From Cryptomeria japonica (Eukaryota > Streptophyta > Pinopsida > Cupressales > Cupressaceae): a stretch of DNA of 64,000 nucleotides. Positions 35,336 through 46,821 of the stretch are shown here, piece by piece (position 1 is the first letter of the stretch; the number at the start of each line of letters is the position of its first letter). The notes under the pieces are model-generated. The model made no database searches. It saw only the letters and a list, made by a program, of their open reading frames with translations, and was not told the DNA's origin. The stretch lies in NCBI RefSeq assembly GCF_030272615.1, contig NC_081405.1, forward strand, positions 650,270,920 to 650,334,919, given 5' to 3'. The position numbers and the translations under genes are program-made.

Positions 35336-36274
35336 TGTTGGCAATTGACACTCATTGGATTCATATGTTGGCATTGATGGAAACAAGATTCTATATAAGG
35401 CATATACTATAATTGGAGGTATATACCAGCAGATATCGAAATTGGAGGCATACACCGATAGATACCGACATTGGAGTATTCAGGGTCATTACCGGCACCG
35501 ACACCTGCACTGACATCCAACACTTTAGTGAAGCCGGCATCAATTTGGGATCTGAAAGGTTTTATTTGTAAAATCATTTTGTAATTATTGTATAGGGCCG
35601 ACATTGAATATCTTTTGTAATGTATTGTAAGCCGACATAAGGAATATTGTTTGAAAAGGGTATATAAGTCAGTTTATTAGGTCATTTTGATATAGGAAAA
35701 GGAAGTAGAACGATGTGATGTGAAGGATATGTATGTAGGTCATTTGTATGTGAAATTTATATCATGCAATTATCAGTAGATGGTTTGTAACACATTCTTG
35801 GAGGAAAGGAGATACCGGTAAAAGGGTTCAGGGTTTATGAATCTGTACAGAACAAAGCTATTACCAGAACTCTTTTTGGCATTGCAAATGCATTTTGTGA
35901 GTTCACCATTACTGTTTTATCTCAGTAGAAGCTTGTAGTTAGTGAGACTCTTTTTTGTTGAGCAGTGTGCTCTAGGCAGTGTGCCTTCTTGCATGTGCAG
36001 GTCCCCATGCTATGTAATATCTTTCATATGGCCAGTGAATTGATATTGTGGGTCACAAATCCCACCATGGTTTTTCCTCTTTGAGGTTTTCTACATATAA
36101 AATTCAGTGTGTTATGGTGTTCATTCATGTGGCTAGTTTATTTACTTCATATTATATGTTTCTTCATTTACCAGTTTATATGTGTATGTTATAATAAGGT
36201 AAAATCTTACATTATCGGCAGAACACTGATTCACCCCCCCCTCTCAATTTTCTTGGATTCCTTCAATTCCAACA
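35336..36274 (+). repeat. Element A 3' LTR (939 bp)
   Basis: It starts TGTTGGCAATTGACACTC and ends TTCCAACA, followed by CAACT, the target duplication. It is roughly nine-tenths identical by eye to 1198-2119. Confidence 0.85.
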
Positions 36275-37662
36275 CAACTAATTCTACTGATATCAATCAA
36301 CAATCTGTAATTTTTTGACAGATTCTAGATTATTGACTTTTCATGTCATTTTTTAACCAGTTTAGCCATAGACTGCCTCCAATAGGTGGTTATAAAATTC
36401 ATGTTATTCAGTTTTTTGAAAATCACACATAGTTCATTTTGATAGGCAAAACAAGATGCAACTTTCGTTCTTCAAAAAAGTCAATAAGACAAACTTTACA
36501 ACCACTTTTTGTAGCCAGTTTAATCGCATCCAAGAGACAGAAGACCCACTGTACTTTTCCCCCTAACTATAGATTCCCCCCTTGGCTCTGTAGTCTCCAT
36601 GAACCATTACCAATTTGCCATTTTTGAAAAGTGTTGTGCATGCATTTACATCTGATGTCATGACAACATGTGGATGTCACCTCCAGCATGTCCATGTCAT
36701 CACAGTTTGCGCCTCCGCCATATCCACTTCGTCAGATCCCATGCATCCGACCCTCCTGTACCTGGGCATCGGTATGCATGTGTTCCCATGTATTCCATGT
36801 ATGTCGTGAGTATGACACCACTTTTTTGCAGCCATAATAGCTGCATCCATGCAAACGCATGTAAGTGACTAGATTTCTTTCGAATGCCTCGGTGACGCAG
36901 TTAGCATAAAGCATGATTCTTGCTGAATTTTGATTCGTGTTGGCTCACATAGATTTCCATACAAGGCAAATCAAAGAAATCAACAGAGGTTCATAACACA
37001 CACCACAACAGTAGAAAAAGAATAGCAGGCGACATATACGTCAGTAGCACCGCCAGTAAAGAAAAGGTTGCATCCACAAAAGACAAGGCTACTAAGTAAG
37101 TTGTTTCATTTTTTGTCTCAAGCTTTAGGGTTTATTGGGTAACTTGTTAACATGAGAGTTACTTGTGTGTAGGGATGGACAAGGGTTTATGTCGCCGCAA
37201 CAATTCTCGCTCCATGGAATACATGCATGGTTGAAGCCATTTACTGTCCATATTATTACACAACATAATTGGTTGAGAAATGTGTAGTCATCCAACAATG
37301 CATATGTATGTGTGTACATGTGTGTGTTTGTTTGTGTGTCATTCTCTCTATATATAATGCAATATATAATTAACTATGTATATATGTATGTTAATGTGTG
37401 TTTGTGTGTATGTGCATGATATATAGAGACAAAGAATGACAGACATAGACACACATATACACACATACACACACATACATATGCATCATTTATTGACTAC
37501 AAAAACAAAACACTAAAAAATATGAGGCATTGCAACAATTTTGTAGTTATAGAAAGCAACCAACTCATTGTATTTTCTAACTCTTAACATATTGGGCCCT
37601 ATCACACAACCCTTCACCAAATAAACAACAAAATTGTGTTTAGTTGGCTCAAGAACAAAGTG
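36275..37662. other. Spacer between elements A and E
   Basis: No gene was recognised. Bases 36500-36870 are related, partly in direct and partly in inverted orientation, to 800-1145 on the other side of A (AGCCAGTTTA.TCGCATCC; GGATGTCACCTC.AGCATGTCC). A TG/TA-rich microsatellite lies at 37295-37480. Confidence 0.5.
37295..37480. repeat. TG/CA and TA-rich microsatellite
   Basis: Runs of TGTGTGTTTGTTTGTGTG, ATATATAAT and ACACACATACAC alternate over about 185 bp. Confidence 0.8.
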
Positions 37663-37667
37663 GACAC

Positions 37668-38934
37668 TGTAAAGCGGAAAAATCGAACCCTAGTTGTTCT
37701 CCCCTCCCCAACTCCAAGGAGAGAGAAGGGAGAGTCACTAGGGTTGATGGTTTTCACTTAAGGGAGACTTTACATTCAAAAGAGGGGTTGAAACCCACAA
37801 GATCCAATCCCACGCAATGCAAGATTGGATTCTAAATGAGTTTCAAGGGTTAAGACATCAAGGATACCCTCTTTTGTAAAGAATGTAGATAGAAAGATTG
37901 AACTAGGAATGCATGTAAAGTAGGAAAGATTCGCTTATAAACAGAGATAGGGATATGGGATGAAGCTGCGGACCTGGAATTAGCAGTAAAATGTCGAGAC
38001 GGTGCTGTTCTACAAATTTGAGCGAAAGTTGACAAGACGATGGCGCCCGGCGTGCACACGGTCCTCCGAAAAGTCCGCGAAACGAAGGTGGATCTGTTCG
38101 TCTCTGCACAAGGATTCCAGATCTTCAATTACAGCCGCGTACCTGCAACCTACACACAGAAAAGAGAGGACGATTGGGGGGTTAGGGATGAGGGGTTTGC
38201 CTTTAGGTCAAACCCCGGTTTTGGAATTAACCAAGAAATGAGAATGTTGTAAATGTAAATGTTTGTAATGTAAACAAGTACTGATACCTTGTTGTAAGAA
38301 TGTTTGTATTCTTACATGCGAAGGTGTAATGTATGTAGTATGTTGTATGTTGTATGTGATCTCCTCTTCAATGGTTGAATCCTTGTCTTGAATGCAACAC
38401 TTAGCCTTGAATGGAGACTTAGAATGCTCAATTGCTTGAAGGAATGCTTGAATGCTTGAATATCGTTTTTGCCCCTTTTTTTTCATCTACCAAAATGGGA
38501 GAGGAAATGTAGTTTATATACTTGTCAATTAGGGCTGATAGACTGATTTTCCCGACCTTAGGCCGACCAAGAAATATTATTTTTCAATTTGCAAACATAA
38601 AGACCCGAGACCCAAAAGAGACCGGGCCCAAAAATAGGGCCAGGGACCAGGGCGCTGGGCGCCATGGTCCTGGGGGACTAGGGCGCTGGGTGCCATGGTC
38701 CTGGGGGACCAGGGCACTGGGTGCCCTAGTCTTGAAGGACCAGGGCGCTGGGCGCCATGGTCCCACCTCCAGGGACAGCAGGGTGCAAGGAGGATCAGGC
38801 CAGGGTGCTGAAAAATGCAGTTTTTGATGTTATGAACAAGTTTCGGGGTCTCCATTCAGGTTTCGTGTTGCATCGCCATCATGAAGACCCAAATGCAGTC
38901 GAAATTGCTAGTGTCACAATTTTAGGACGCTACA
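37668..38934 (-). repeat. Element E 3' LTR (1267 bp)
   Basis: It pairs with 44309-45482. It is 93 bp longer than its partner, accounted for by three extra 31-bp units at 38647-38739. Confidence 0.92.
38647..38763. repeat. 31-bp minisatellite in one LTR of element E
   Basis: Three full units (38647, 38678 and 38709) and a partial fourth (38740) are variants of CCAGGGCGCTGGGCGCCATG plus GTCCTGGGGGA. The other LTR has only the partial unit (45289-45312). Confidence 0.9.
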
Positions 38935-39689
38935 TTTAGCCCCCACTTTAGCGGGAGTATAAGCGTACGCTCATACTTCCGGTAAAGTACAAGGAAACAA
39001 CATTGAAAAACTTTCACCACGTCAAAGAGGCAAGATACACCAAGCCCCCAATGGACTAAGGATCTTACGACTTCGATTGACAAAGTAAAAGGGAAGATCA
39101 CAAGGGATAACCATGACTGTCAGTAGTAAGGTTCCCTCACTATGAGTCATGCAAGAAAGATATCAAAAATTTTCAAGGCAAAGCTAAATTTGTCAAGAAA
39201 TTTTCAAGTATCTTGAAAAGATATGGATGGGATGTATGCCCCCCTACGTTAAAGCGATCGCACATGCCTCACCGGGGGTGATTGCTTTAAGGTAGTGATA
39301 CATATAAAAAATGAGAAAGGAGCACGTTATCACAAGGATTTAGCCCCCAAGTGTGAGATAAGCCCAAGGATAATAGACACAAAACACAAAGCACAAGGTG
39401 ACTTCGCTTTCCTTGGGGTCAGTATGCTGTACGATAATTCATGTATATCATATGTATGTATGCATAATTGTTCTTCATTCCCCAATCAAGGAAGGTCACC
39501 TAGATGAAGGGAACACATGTGTCTTTTGAGTCAACATGAGAGAGACCAAGAGATCTCAATGCTTTGCATCGTCCTCAAGTAGAAAACACTAAGGACAACA
39601 AATAGAAGAATGAGAATAACACATAGAAGAAGTAACAAAAGATCAAGAGAGGGGGAGAGAGTCTGCTATGCTAATGAACTAGTCTAGCA
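38935..39689 (-). other. Element E 3' untranslated region
   Basis: No coding sequence was recognised. Adjacent to the LTR, the - strand reads AGTGGGGGCTAAA, the likely polypurine tract. Confidence 0.6.
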
Positions 39690-41319
39690 TGTCATCTACC
39701 CCCCGATCTTGCTGATCAATATTTCAGGAAGGTAGGAAACACGCTAGAGGAGGAACATCCAACACAGCAGATGGAGCTATCACAAGATCCAAACAAGGGC
39801 TATGTTCATACCCCAAGCCACGGTGTTCTTGTCTAGGAGCTAAGATAAGTGTTTTAGAAAATTCATTAGATAGATGGTTATCAACATCAACATATTCATA
39901 TTCACTATCAGAATCAACAGGAGTAACATTTTCATCATGAATAACATTTTCATCTATGTCATCATCAAGATTTATAAAAATAGGATCTTTAACTCACACA
40001 GGATCAAGACCATCATGAATCATATGTTTAGGAGATTTCGGCTCAATCATCGGCTGAGGAGAAAATGGAATAATACTGGCTAAAGGTGTTTTTGGGGATT
40101 GCAAAGTTTGAGAAGCAGCTGCCTGAGCTCTAAGATGACGCTTTCGTCAGCGTTCACATGTAGAACAATTTCGTCTAGTCTTAGTAGGAAGTTGAGAAGA
40201 TTGAGGAGGAGGAATGATCTCATCCTTATCACTTGGGTTTTTAGGTTGTGGTCTCTTAGGTTGAACAATAGGAGAAGAGGAAGGTCTCTTCTCTCCATAA
40301 GAGGAAGGAGGAGGAACTACTCCATATAAGGGAGGAATACTTGGTTTAGGAAGGAGACCAAGTCCATCATGATGAGGAGGGATAGGTCTACTTTTAGGAA
40401 GTTTATTAGATATAGACATAGTCACATCCATAGGGATGGGTTGGGAATCTTCTTGAGGAAAGACATTAGTTTTATCTTTCAAAGGAAGAACTTCCTTCTC
40501 AAGAACGATAGGAATGTCAAGTTTGGGTGTTCTAGGTTCACTTAGAGATAGGATCATATCTTTTTTCCACTTTTGATAAGATTTAAAAAGATGATCACTT
40601 CGCGGAGGAAGAGATTGGAATTGTTTAGGCCAAAAGTAATCAAGAGGAACGCTAGAAGTTCTTTCAGCTAGTTTAAAGAGACTATGATTGATAGTAACAA
40701 TTTCACCATTATGGGGAAATTTCAAACACTTGTGAATAGGAGAAGCAATAGCTTTCATGGAAGATAGCCAAGGATAGCCTAGCTTCACACGAAATTGTTC
40801 GGATGATGGAATAATAGCAAAACTCACATCAAGATATTTGTTATGGACCTCAATAGGTAATGTAATAGAACCAATTGCAGGAGAAGAAAATGCATCAAAT
40901 AGTTTCACAACCACATTTGTTACGTCATAGATCACTTGATTCAATTGCAAAGTAAAAAGAAATTCTTCAGTAATGACATTAACCATACAAGAAGGATCAA
41001 TAAGCACTCCACGGCAAGGTGTATTCTTGACTTTTGCAACTATATATAAAGGACCATCAGGTGCCCTGATAGTTTCACTAGAATCAAAGGTGATGGAAGG
41101 TTCTTTAGGGATTTTCTGCTGCTCTACAAAGTTAATCACATTCGGAGTCATAGACACAAGATCATCAGGTGAGACAGAGGAATCAGTAGTAGCAATCACA
41201 TTAGAGGTATGAGAAGGCAATGGATCAGTAAAAATCTGAAGATTTTGGTTAGGAGGAGCTACAGATGTGTTGCCTTTATCATTCACTCCAGAAACAAAAA
41301 TAGTATTATTATCAATCAA
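39690..41319 (-). pseudogene. Element E protease-like ORF
   Basis: A 390-codon open frame runs from 41319 to the TGA at 40147, and the same frame continues to about 39690 with three further stops (SPKHMIHDGLDPV, FINLDDDIDENV, DSDSEYEYVD). Residues 80-200 form a retropepsin-like fold (RAPDGPLYIVAKV, RGVLIDPSCMVNVI, FRVKLGYPWLSSMKAI). The catalytic D-T/S-G is replaced by Asp-Pro-Ser, so protease activity is doubtful. The rest is Pro/Ser-rich with a basic end (KTRRNCSTCER). Upstream, bases 41320-41474 hold a frame-shifted zinc-finger-like segment CQFHRHPGHDTEKC that links it to gag. Confidence 0.8.
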
Positions 41320-41474
41320 ATCTTGAATTTTACCCTTTAAAGCAAAACATTTTTCAGTATCATGCCCAGGATGACGATGAAATTGACAAAAGATTTGTTA
41401 TCAAAATAGGGTGAGTTAATCTTTGCAGGATCGATTTGCCTTATAGGAGGAAGAGTAAGCACATTTTGTTCCAA

Positions 41475-43121
41475 TTACTTATTCATAATACTATGCAATG
41501 ATTCATTCAAAGGAGTAAACTTTCTTTCTTTCTTGAAAAACTTAGAAATAGGAGGCACACCTGATGCTACATTCACATGGTTGTTGATGATGTTTTCATT
41601 GAATTTAATTGACTCTCTGTTCGGTTTAAAATTCCCAAATGGTTGTTGACTACTATCACCCTTATCACTCGGAGCCATAGGATTTGCTTGTTCCATTTGA
41701 CTCACAGTCAGTTGATAATTGTGAAGAGTTGCGCACGACTGTTGGAAAGAAGTAAACTCAGAAAACAGGAGTTTTTCTCTAATATCTTTTTGTAAATTAG
41801 AAATAAAGATTCTTTGAATGTCATTGTCAGGCACTGGAAAAGAAATTTGAGCATACAAATGCTTATATCTACCAATGAAATCAGTCACTTTTTCCTTAAC
41901 ACCTTGTTTACAATGCATTAAATCAATCAAAGTAACTTTAGGACTTATATTTTTTTGAAATTGTTGAATGAAAGCATTTGCAAGTTGTTCGAAAGAAGTA
42001 ATAGAATAAAAAGGCAACGAGCAATACCATTGTAGGGCTTTATCTCTTAATGTTCTAGTAAACAGTCTTGCAAGCAACCTTTGGTCATAGGCAAAATCGG
42101 TACATATTGTTTGAAAGGTCTTAACATGTGTTAGAGGATCACCCTTACCATTATAAAGCTCCAAATGCGGAATTTCAACATGTTTAGGGGGAATAGCTCG
42201 AACAATGTCAAGAGAAAGTGGGCTCGCAACATCAAATGTGGGCACACTAAACTTAGATTGATTCATAGAGGCAATTTGTTGCTGTAAAGAAGAGACAGTT
42301 TGTGCAAGATTGTTAATGGTCGCTTCAGTCGAAGAGTTCATATTAGACGTGTTAGATTGTGATGGAGGTGTTATGTTATTGAAAGAAGGTAGAGAGTAAG
42401 GTGGTGGGACACTATGATAGTTAGTCATAGGAGATGATTGGAAAGGAGGAACACTACAAGGAGGAATGGAAGGGTTAAATGAATTGCCCCCTTGTGTCAT
42501 GTTTATTTGTGGAGATATAATAGGAACACTCATTGAAGGAATGAATGAAGAAGTCGGATTGAATGAAGGAAGAGGATTGATTGAAGAAGAAGGATTGCCC
42601 CCATGACTGGTGATCATAGGAGGAATGTCTTGTATTGAAGTAGTCATTATGTTTGATGTAAAAGTAGGTATACTAGCAATAGGAGTTGTCAAAGGAATAG
42701 AATGATCAACTTGAGTAGGAGGTTGTGTATAACCTAAAGTTTTGGCACAACTTTTCATAGGCATCACATTCGAATCCACAATGTGTGCAATACCACGCAA
42801 AATATCAATTCCATTCTTATCACTTTGAACCATACGTTTTAGACCCTCAATTAAGGAGAGAGCTTCACTATCAGGGTATTCTTGAGACATCCATTGTCGA
42901 AAATCATCAAATTGGTTATCCAATTTCGAAAGTTGTTCTACAGAAACCTCATGGAGAACTTCTTCATCATTAAGAGGATTAGAGGAATTACCCATGTCCT
43001 CGTTAGAAAGGCCATTCAAATTAGGTTCCATCTCCTCAATAATTAAACCTTGGAAAGACTTAATTCTAAGGCTTCGTCTAACGGGAATAGTGTAAGTAAG
43101 GCTTATTGTTGTAAAACTCAT
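41475..43121 (-). CDS. Element E gag protein
   Basis: An uninterrupted 548-codon frame from ATG 43121 to TAA 41475. The N-terminal half is Ser/Pro/Thr/Asn-rich (residues 130-290) after an acidic segment (FRQWMSQEYPDSEAL). Residues 300-470 are a typical gypsy gag capsid domain: HVEIPHLELYNGKGDPLTHV, TRTLRDKALQWYCSLP, FEQLANAFIQQFQKN and VTDFIGRYKHLYAQI. The C-terminus would normally run on into the zinc finger and protease: the frame stays open past the TAA (LEQNVLTLPPIRQIDPAKIN), so the stop is probably a point change. Gag builds the particle. It is the best preserved ORF in the window and may still be translatable. Confidence 0.85.
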   Translation of the reverse strand: MSFTTISLTYTIPVRRSLRIKSFQGLIIEEMEPNLNGLSNEDMGNSSNPLNDEEVLHEVSVEQLSKLDNQFDDFRQWMSQEYPDSEALSLIEGLKRMVQSDKNGIDILRGIAHIVDSNVMPMKSCAKTLGYTQPPTQVDHSIPLTTPIASIPTFTSNIMTTSIQDIPPMITSHGGNPSSSINPLPSFNPTSSFIPSMSVPIISPQINMTQGGNSFNPSIPPCSVPPFQSSPMTNYHSVPPPYSLPSFNNITPPSQSNTSNMNSSTEATINNLAQTVSSLQQQIASMNQSKFSVPTFDVASPLSLDIVRAIPPKHVEIPHLELYNGKGDPLTHVKTFQTICTDFAYDQRLLARLFTRTLRDKALQWYCSLPFYSITSFEQLANAFIQQFQKNISPKVTLIDLMHCKQGVKEKVTDFIGRYKHLYAQISFPVPDNDIQRIFISNLQKDIREKLLFSEFTSFQQSCATLHNYQLTVSQMEQANPMAPSDKGDSSQQPFGNFKPNRESIKFNENIINNHVNVASGVPPISKFFKKERKFTPLNESLHSIMNK

Positions 43122-44308
43122 GCACTAGAGAGAGAGAGAGAGATTTTGAATTTTTAGAGGTAGCAAATTCCAATAAAATCAGCCAATCTCCTAGATTTAA
43201 GCTGTTAAATGCAATCAGGACAATCTCCCGAAATTTTGGAAAAAATGTCCAGGACCGTGGCGAACGGAGTGCACACGGTCCTCACAACTTTTTTCAAAAT
43301 TTTCAGGGATGACAGTTATGATGATTTTAAAGCTAATCTGAAAAAATTGAGTGATTTAACGATCTATAGATAGGCCAAATTAAAGTTGCAATCTCAAAAT
43401 TGAACCCTACCAAGACTGTTGAAAAATGTAAAATTTGAATTTTGAAAAAGAGGGGGAAACTGAAATTTTGAATTTGATGATTTTAGAGGGAATACTAAAA
43501 GCAATGCAAGTTTTGAAATTTTAAAAGTTGACTCGATTTCATGCAAAATTCAAATTTGAAAGTGGAAATCAAAGATGTTGCAATTAAACACTTAATTTCA
43601 AAAGTCACAAATTGTAAAAATTTGAATAAAGCACTGAAATTTTGAATGAATGCCAACACACTTTTCAGATTTAGGATTGTAAGAAACACAATTTTGACAC
43701 AAATCTCAATTTCAACAATTTTTGAATGATTAGAAGCCTCAATCCAAGCAATTGCTAGACCAACTTTGACTTTAATTTTGAAAGTGTTTAAATTGATAAA
43801 ATCAGCCAAAATTCTGGATTTTAGCAGAAAAATACAGTAAGATCTAGCTCCCGAAATTTCGGAAAAAATGTCGGGGACGAGGGCGCTCGGGGTGCACATG
43901 GTCCTCGCAACTTTTTTCCAAATTTTCAGGGATGAAAGATATTGTGATTTTATTGCGGAATCCAAAGTTACAGCCGATTTGGAAGTGTTTTGATTAGTGA
44001 AATTATCAGTCAAAGGTTGAATCAAGAAGGTTCTAAAAATTAGGGTTTTGACATTTAACCACTTAATTTTCAGAATTAAAGCACAAATATGAATTGACAA
44101 TTTGCAATAGAAGGGTAGATCTGAAACAAGCATTAACAATTAAACATTTCACAAGTTTAATTACTTAAAAGAAAATTTTAGGGTTTTTATGCAATTAGCC
44201 TCTAAAATTTGCAAAAGATCAAACATGGAAATGTAATTAGGGAAGCAAATTTTTCAGATCTAACCATGAATAATCAGAATGAGGATGTTCACATCGGGTT
44301 CACCAAAA
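43122..44308 (-). other. Element E leader with a duplicated 5' segment and primer-binding site
   Basis: The leader is 1.19 kb. Two related segments (43168-43330 and 43793-43950) share AAAATCAGCCAA, CTCCCGAAATTT.GGAAAAAATGT, GTGCACA.GGTCCTC and CAACTTTTTTC.AAATTTTCAGGGATGA. The GTGCACA.(G/A)GTCCTC word also occurs in both LTRs (38052 and 44693). An (AG)n run lies at 43126-43141. The primer site on the - strand is TTTTGGTGAACCCGATGTG (44308-44290). Confidence 0.75.
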
Positions 44309-45482
44309 TGTAAAGCGGAAAAATCGAACCCTAGTTGTTCTCCCCTCCCCAACTCCAAGGAGAGAGAAGGGAGAGTCACTAGGGTTGATGGTTTTCACTT
44401 AGGGGAGACTTTACATTCAAAAGAGGGGTTGAAACCCACAAGATCCAATCCCATGCAATGCAAGATTGGATTCTAAATGAGTTTCGAGGGTTAAGACATC
44501 AAGGATACCCTCTTTTGTAAAGAATGTAGATAGAAAGATTGAACTAGGAATGCATGTAAAGTAGGAAAGATTCGCTTATAAACAGAGATAGGGATATGGG
44601 ATGAAGCTGCGGACCTGGAATTAGCAGTAAAATGTCGAGACGGTGCTGTTCTGCAAATTTGAGCGAAAGTTGATGGGACGATGGCGCCCGACGTGCACAT
44701 AGTCCTCCGAAAAATCCGCGAAACGAAGGTGGATCTGTTCGTCTCTGCACAAGGATTCCAGATCTTCAATTATAGCCACGCACCTGCAACCTACACACAG
44801 AAAAGAGAGGACGATTGGGGGGTTAGGGATGAGGGGTTTGCCTTTAGGTCAAACCCCGGTTTTGGAATTAACCAAGAAATGAGAATGATGTAAATGTAAA
44901 TGTTTGTAATGTAAACAAGTACTGATACCTTGTTGTAAGAATGTTTGTATTCTTACATGCGAAGGTGTAATGTATGTAGTATGTTGTATGTTGTATGTGA
45001 TCTCCTCTTCAATGGTTGAATCCTTGTCTTGAATGCAACACTTAGCCTTGAATGGAGACTTAGAATTCTCAATTGGTTGAAGGAATGCTTGAATGCTTGA
45101 ATATCATTTCCGCCCCTTTTTTTTCATCTACCAAAATGGGAGAGGAAATGTAGTTTATATACTTGTCAATTAGGACTGATAGACTAATTTTCCCGACCTT
45201 AGGCCGACCAGGAAATATTATTTTCCAATTTGCAAACATAAAGACCCGAGACCCAAAAGAGACCAGGCCCAAAAATAGGGCAAAGGACCAGGGCGCTGGG
45301 CACCATGGTCCCACCTCCAGGGACAGCAGGGTGCAAGGAGGATCAGGCCGGGGTGCTGAAAAATGCAATTTTTGATGTTATGAACAAGTTTCGGGGTCTC
45401 CATTCAGGTTCCATGTTGCATCGGCATCATGAAGACCCAAATGCAGTCGAAATTGCAAGTGTCGCAATTTTAGGACGCTACA
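44309..45482 (-). repeat. Element E 5' LTR (1174 bp)
   Basis: It starts (+ strand) TGTAAAGCGG, ends GACGCTACA, and is followed by the GACAC duplication. Confidence 0.92.
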
Positions 45483-45487
45483 GACAC

Positions 45488-46300
45488 TCTCAAACAATTT
45501 TAAATTTTACATACAGAAAATGAAGAAAATTGGCATGTGTAATTTCATAGCTCTGGTCACTATGGAAAAGTGGCACATATGATTAGGCAAATATACACAC
45601 CTTTATACTCTTCTTCACCCATCCACCACACAGTCAGTGATGCTTGCTTTCCTGACACCTCCACTTGAATACTGCAAATGATAAACAAAATTCAAAGTCA
45701 AAACAGTAAATGTTAAAAATAAATAAATGTCGTGTTATGTGAATGATAAATGGAATTCACAGTTAAAACGGTAAATTTTAGAAAACAAAATCATGTCATC
45801 TTATGTGTTAGGGTTTTAATTTACCACTGCTGCCTAACCCTCCACACAAATCTTAATGCTCTCGACACCTCCCGCCCACCTTTGCAATACAAAATAATGA
45901 TACAAAAAATTCAAAATGAAAAACACTAAGTAAATGTTATAGGTAATCAAAAAAATATTGTGTTATCTGTTGGGATTTGCACTTACCGCTGCTGCCAAAC
46001 CCTACACAACAATCTTGACACTTCCCACAAACCTCTATGCTATAATCCCTCCTTCCTACACATCAAAAACCCACATGTTAGCAATGATAACATTAAACCT
46101 ATACAACACGCGTTATGAATGTCACCTGCTTTGACCTCACCTTCGCAGCCACAAAACTTGTGTCCTTTTTCACACCTCCTGCATGCCCTGCAATACGAAC
46201 AATGTACACATTGCTGGATGGGGGCATACATGTCATCTCACAAAAACCCTGATGAGATCTAAACACAAATTATACATATATTAATAGAAGTATATATACC
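45488..46300 (-). repeat. Three or four decayed repeat units with exon-like edges
   Basis: Related units at about 45590-45700, 45730-45890, 45930-46035 and 46110-46200 share, on the - strand, a GGAGGTGT(C/G)(A/G)A start and an end such as GGCAGCAGCG followed by GTAAG. Some look like short exons with AG and GT borders, and one encodes a Cys-rich CVHCSYCRACRRCEKGHKFC. Stops in other units argue against a working gene; decayed tandem exons or a plain repeat are both possible. Confidence 0.35.
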
Positions 46301-46654
46301 TCCACTCGATGCGCAACTCCCTCGCTCCATGACTCAACTACGAACATTCAACTAGAACGATCGAGATTTTCTCGAATGGTTTCCCCTCTTCTCACAGCCT
46401 TCGACTCTCCCCTGCCCATGTAGGTCCCATATGAAATAAATCTGAAACATTTTCAAACAACCCGGTTATTGATCCTTTTTACCGGTTTTGAATTTTCAAG
46501 TTTCAAAATATTAAAAATTGGTCTTTTTCAACAAGTGTAGCCATTCCTGTAACTGTGAGAGCAACCAAGTTTAAATTTTAGCCGCATGGTGCCCATAATC
46601 GTGAGATCGATCGGAAAATTGTTAGCCACGTGCAACCTTTTCGTCAATGAGAAA

Positions 46655-46730
46655 ATGGCAACATCATCAACATCATTGGACCCCAAGATTCCTCCACGTC
46701 ATCGGTGGGTCCCTTTACGTCGGTCTCAAG
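46655..46730 (+). CDS. Possible isolated first exon
   Basis: ATG in a favourable context (GAAAATGGCA) opens a short frame, MATSSTSLDPKIPPRHRWVP plus LRRSQ, that ends at CTCAAG with GTATTTT as a potential splice donor. The composition looks like a protein N-terminus, but no downstream exon was found. It may be a fragment left from a duplicated gene, or chance. Confidence 0.25.
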
Positions 46731-46821
46731 GTATTTTGTACTTCTATTGTACTAGCATGCGATACCATGGAGGGACATGTCGTTTTGGAGCTAGAATATC
46801 TATAGTTGTAATAATCGTTGT

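Larger units (their letters stand above)
1198..36274 (+). mobile_element. Element A: outermost LTR retrotransposon, copia-type signals, no pol, hosting nested insertions
   Basis: Two LTRs in direct orientation (1198-2119 and 35336-36274) begin TGTTGGCAATTGACACTC and end TTCAATTCCAACA. The flanking 5-bp duplication is CAGCT (1193-1197) and CAACT (36275-36279), one mismatch. A primer-binding site resembling initiator-Met type follows the 5' LTR, and a purine tract CAAAGGGGGAGAT precedes the 3' LTR. Internal DNA is 2120-5113 plus 34803-35335; everything between is the nested copia B with its own passengers. I find no reverse transcriptase, integrase or RNase H belonging to A, so it is probably a non-autonomous element that was moved by a copia relative. 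The LTRs differ at many positions, so the insertion is old. Confidence 0.85.
37668..45482 (-). mobile_element. Element E: gag-protease-only LTR retroelement, - strand
   Basis: LTRs at 37668-38934 and 44309-45482 (+ strand TGTAAAGCGGAAAAATCG to GGACGCTACA) are flanked by a perfect duplication GACAC (37663-37667 and 45483-45487). On the - strand the order is 5' LTR, primer site (44308-44290), long leader, gag (43121-41475), protease-like ORF (41319 to about 39690), 3' untranslated DNA with purine tract AGTGGGGGCTAAA, and 3' LTR. There is no reverse transcriptase, RNase H or integrase, so it depends on another element. The LTRs are near-identical apart from a minisatellite, and many differences are CpG-type transitions. 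Confidence 0.93.

Noticed and set aside
38522-38855. Gly- and Pro-rich frames in the LTR of element E
   Set aside because: They translate the 31-bp minisatellite and appear in several frames on both strands at once.
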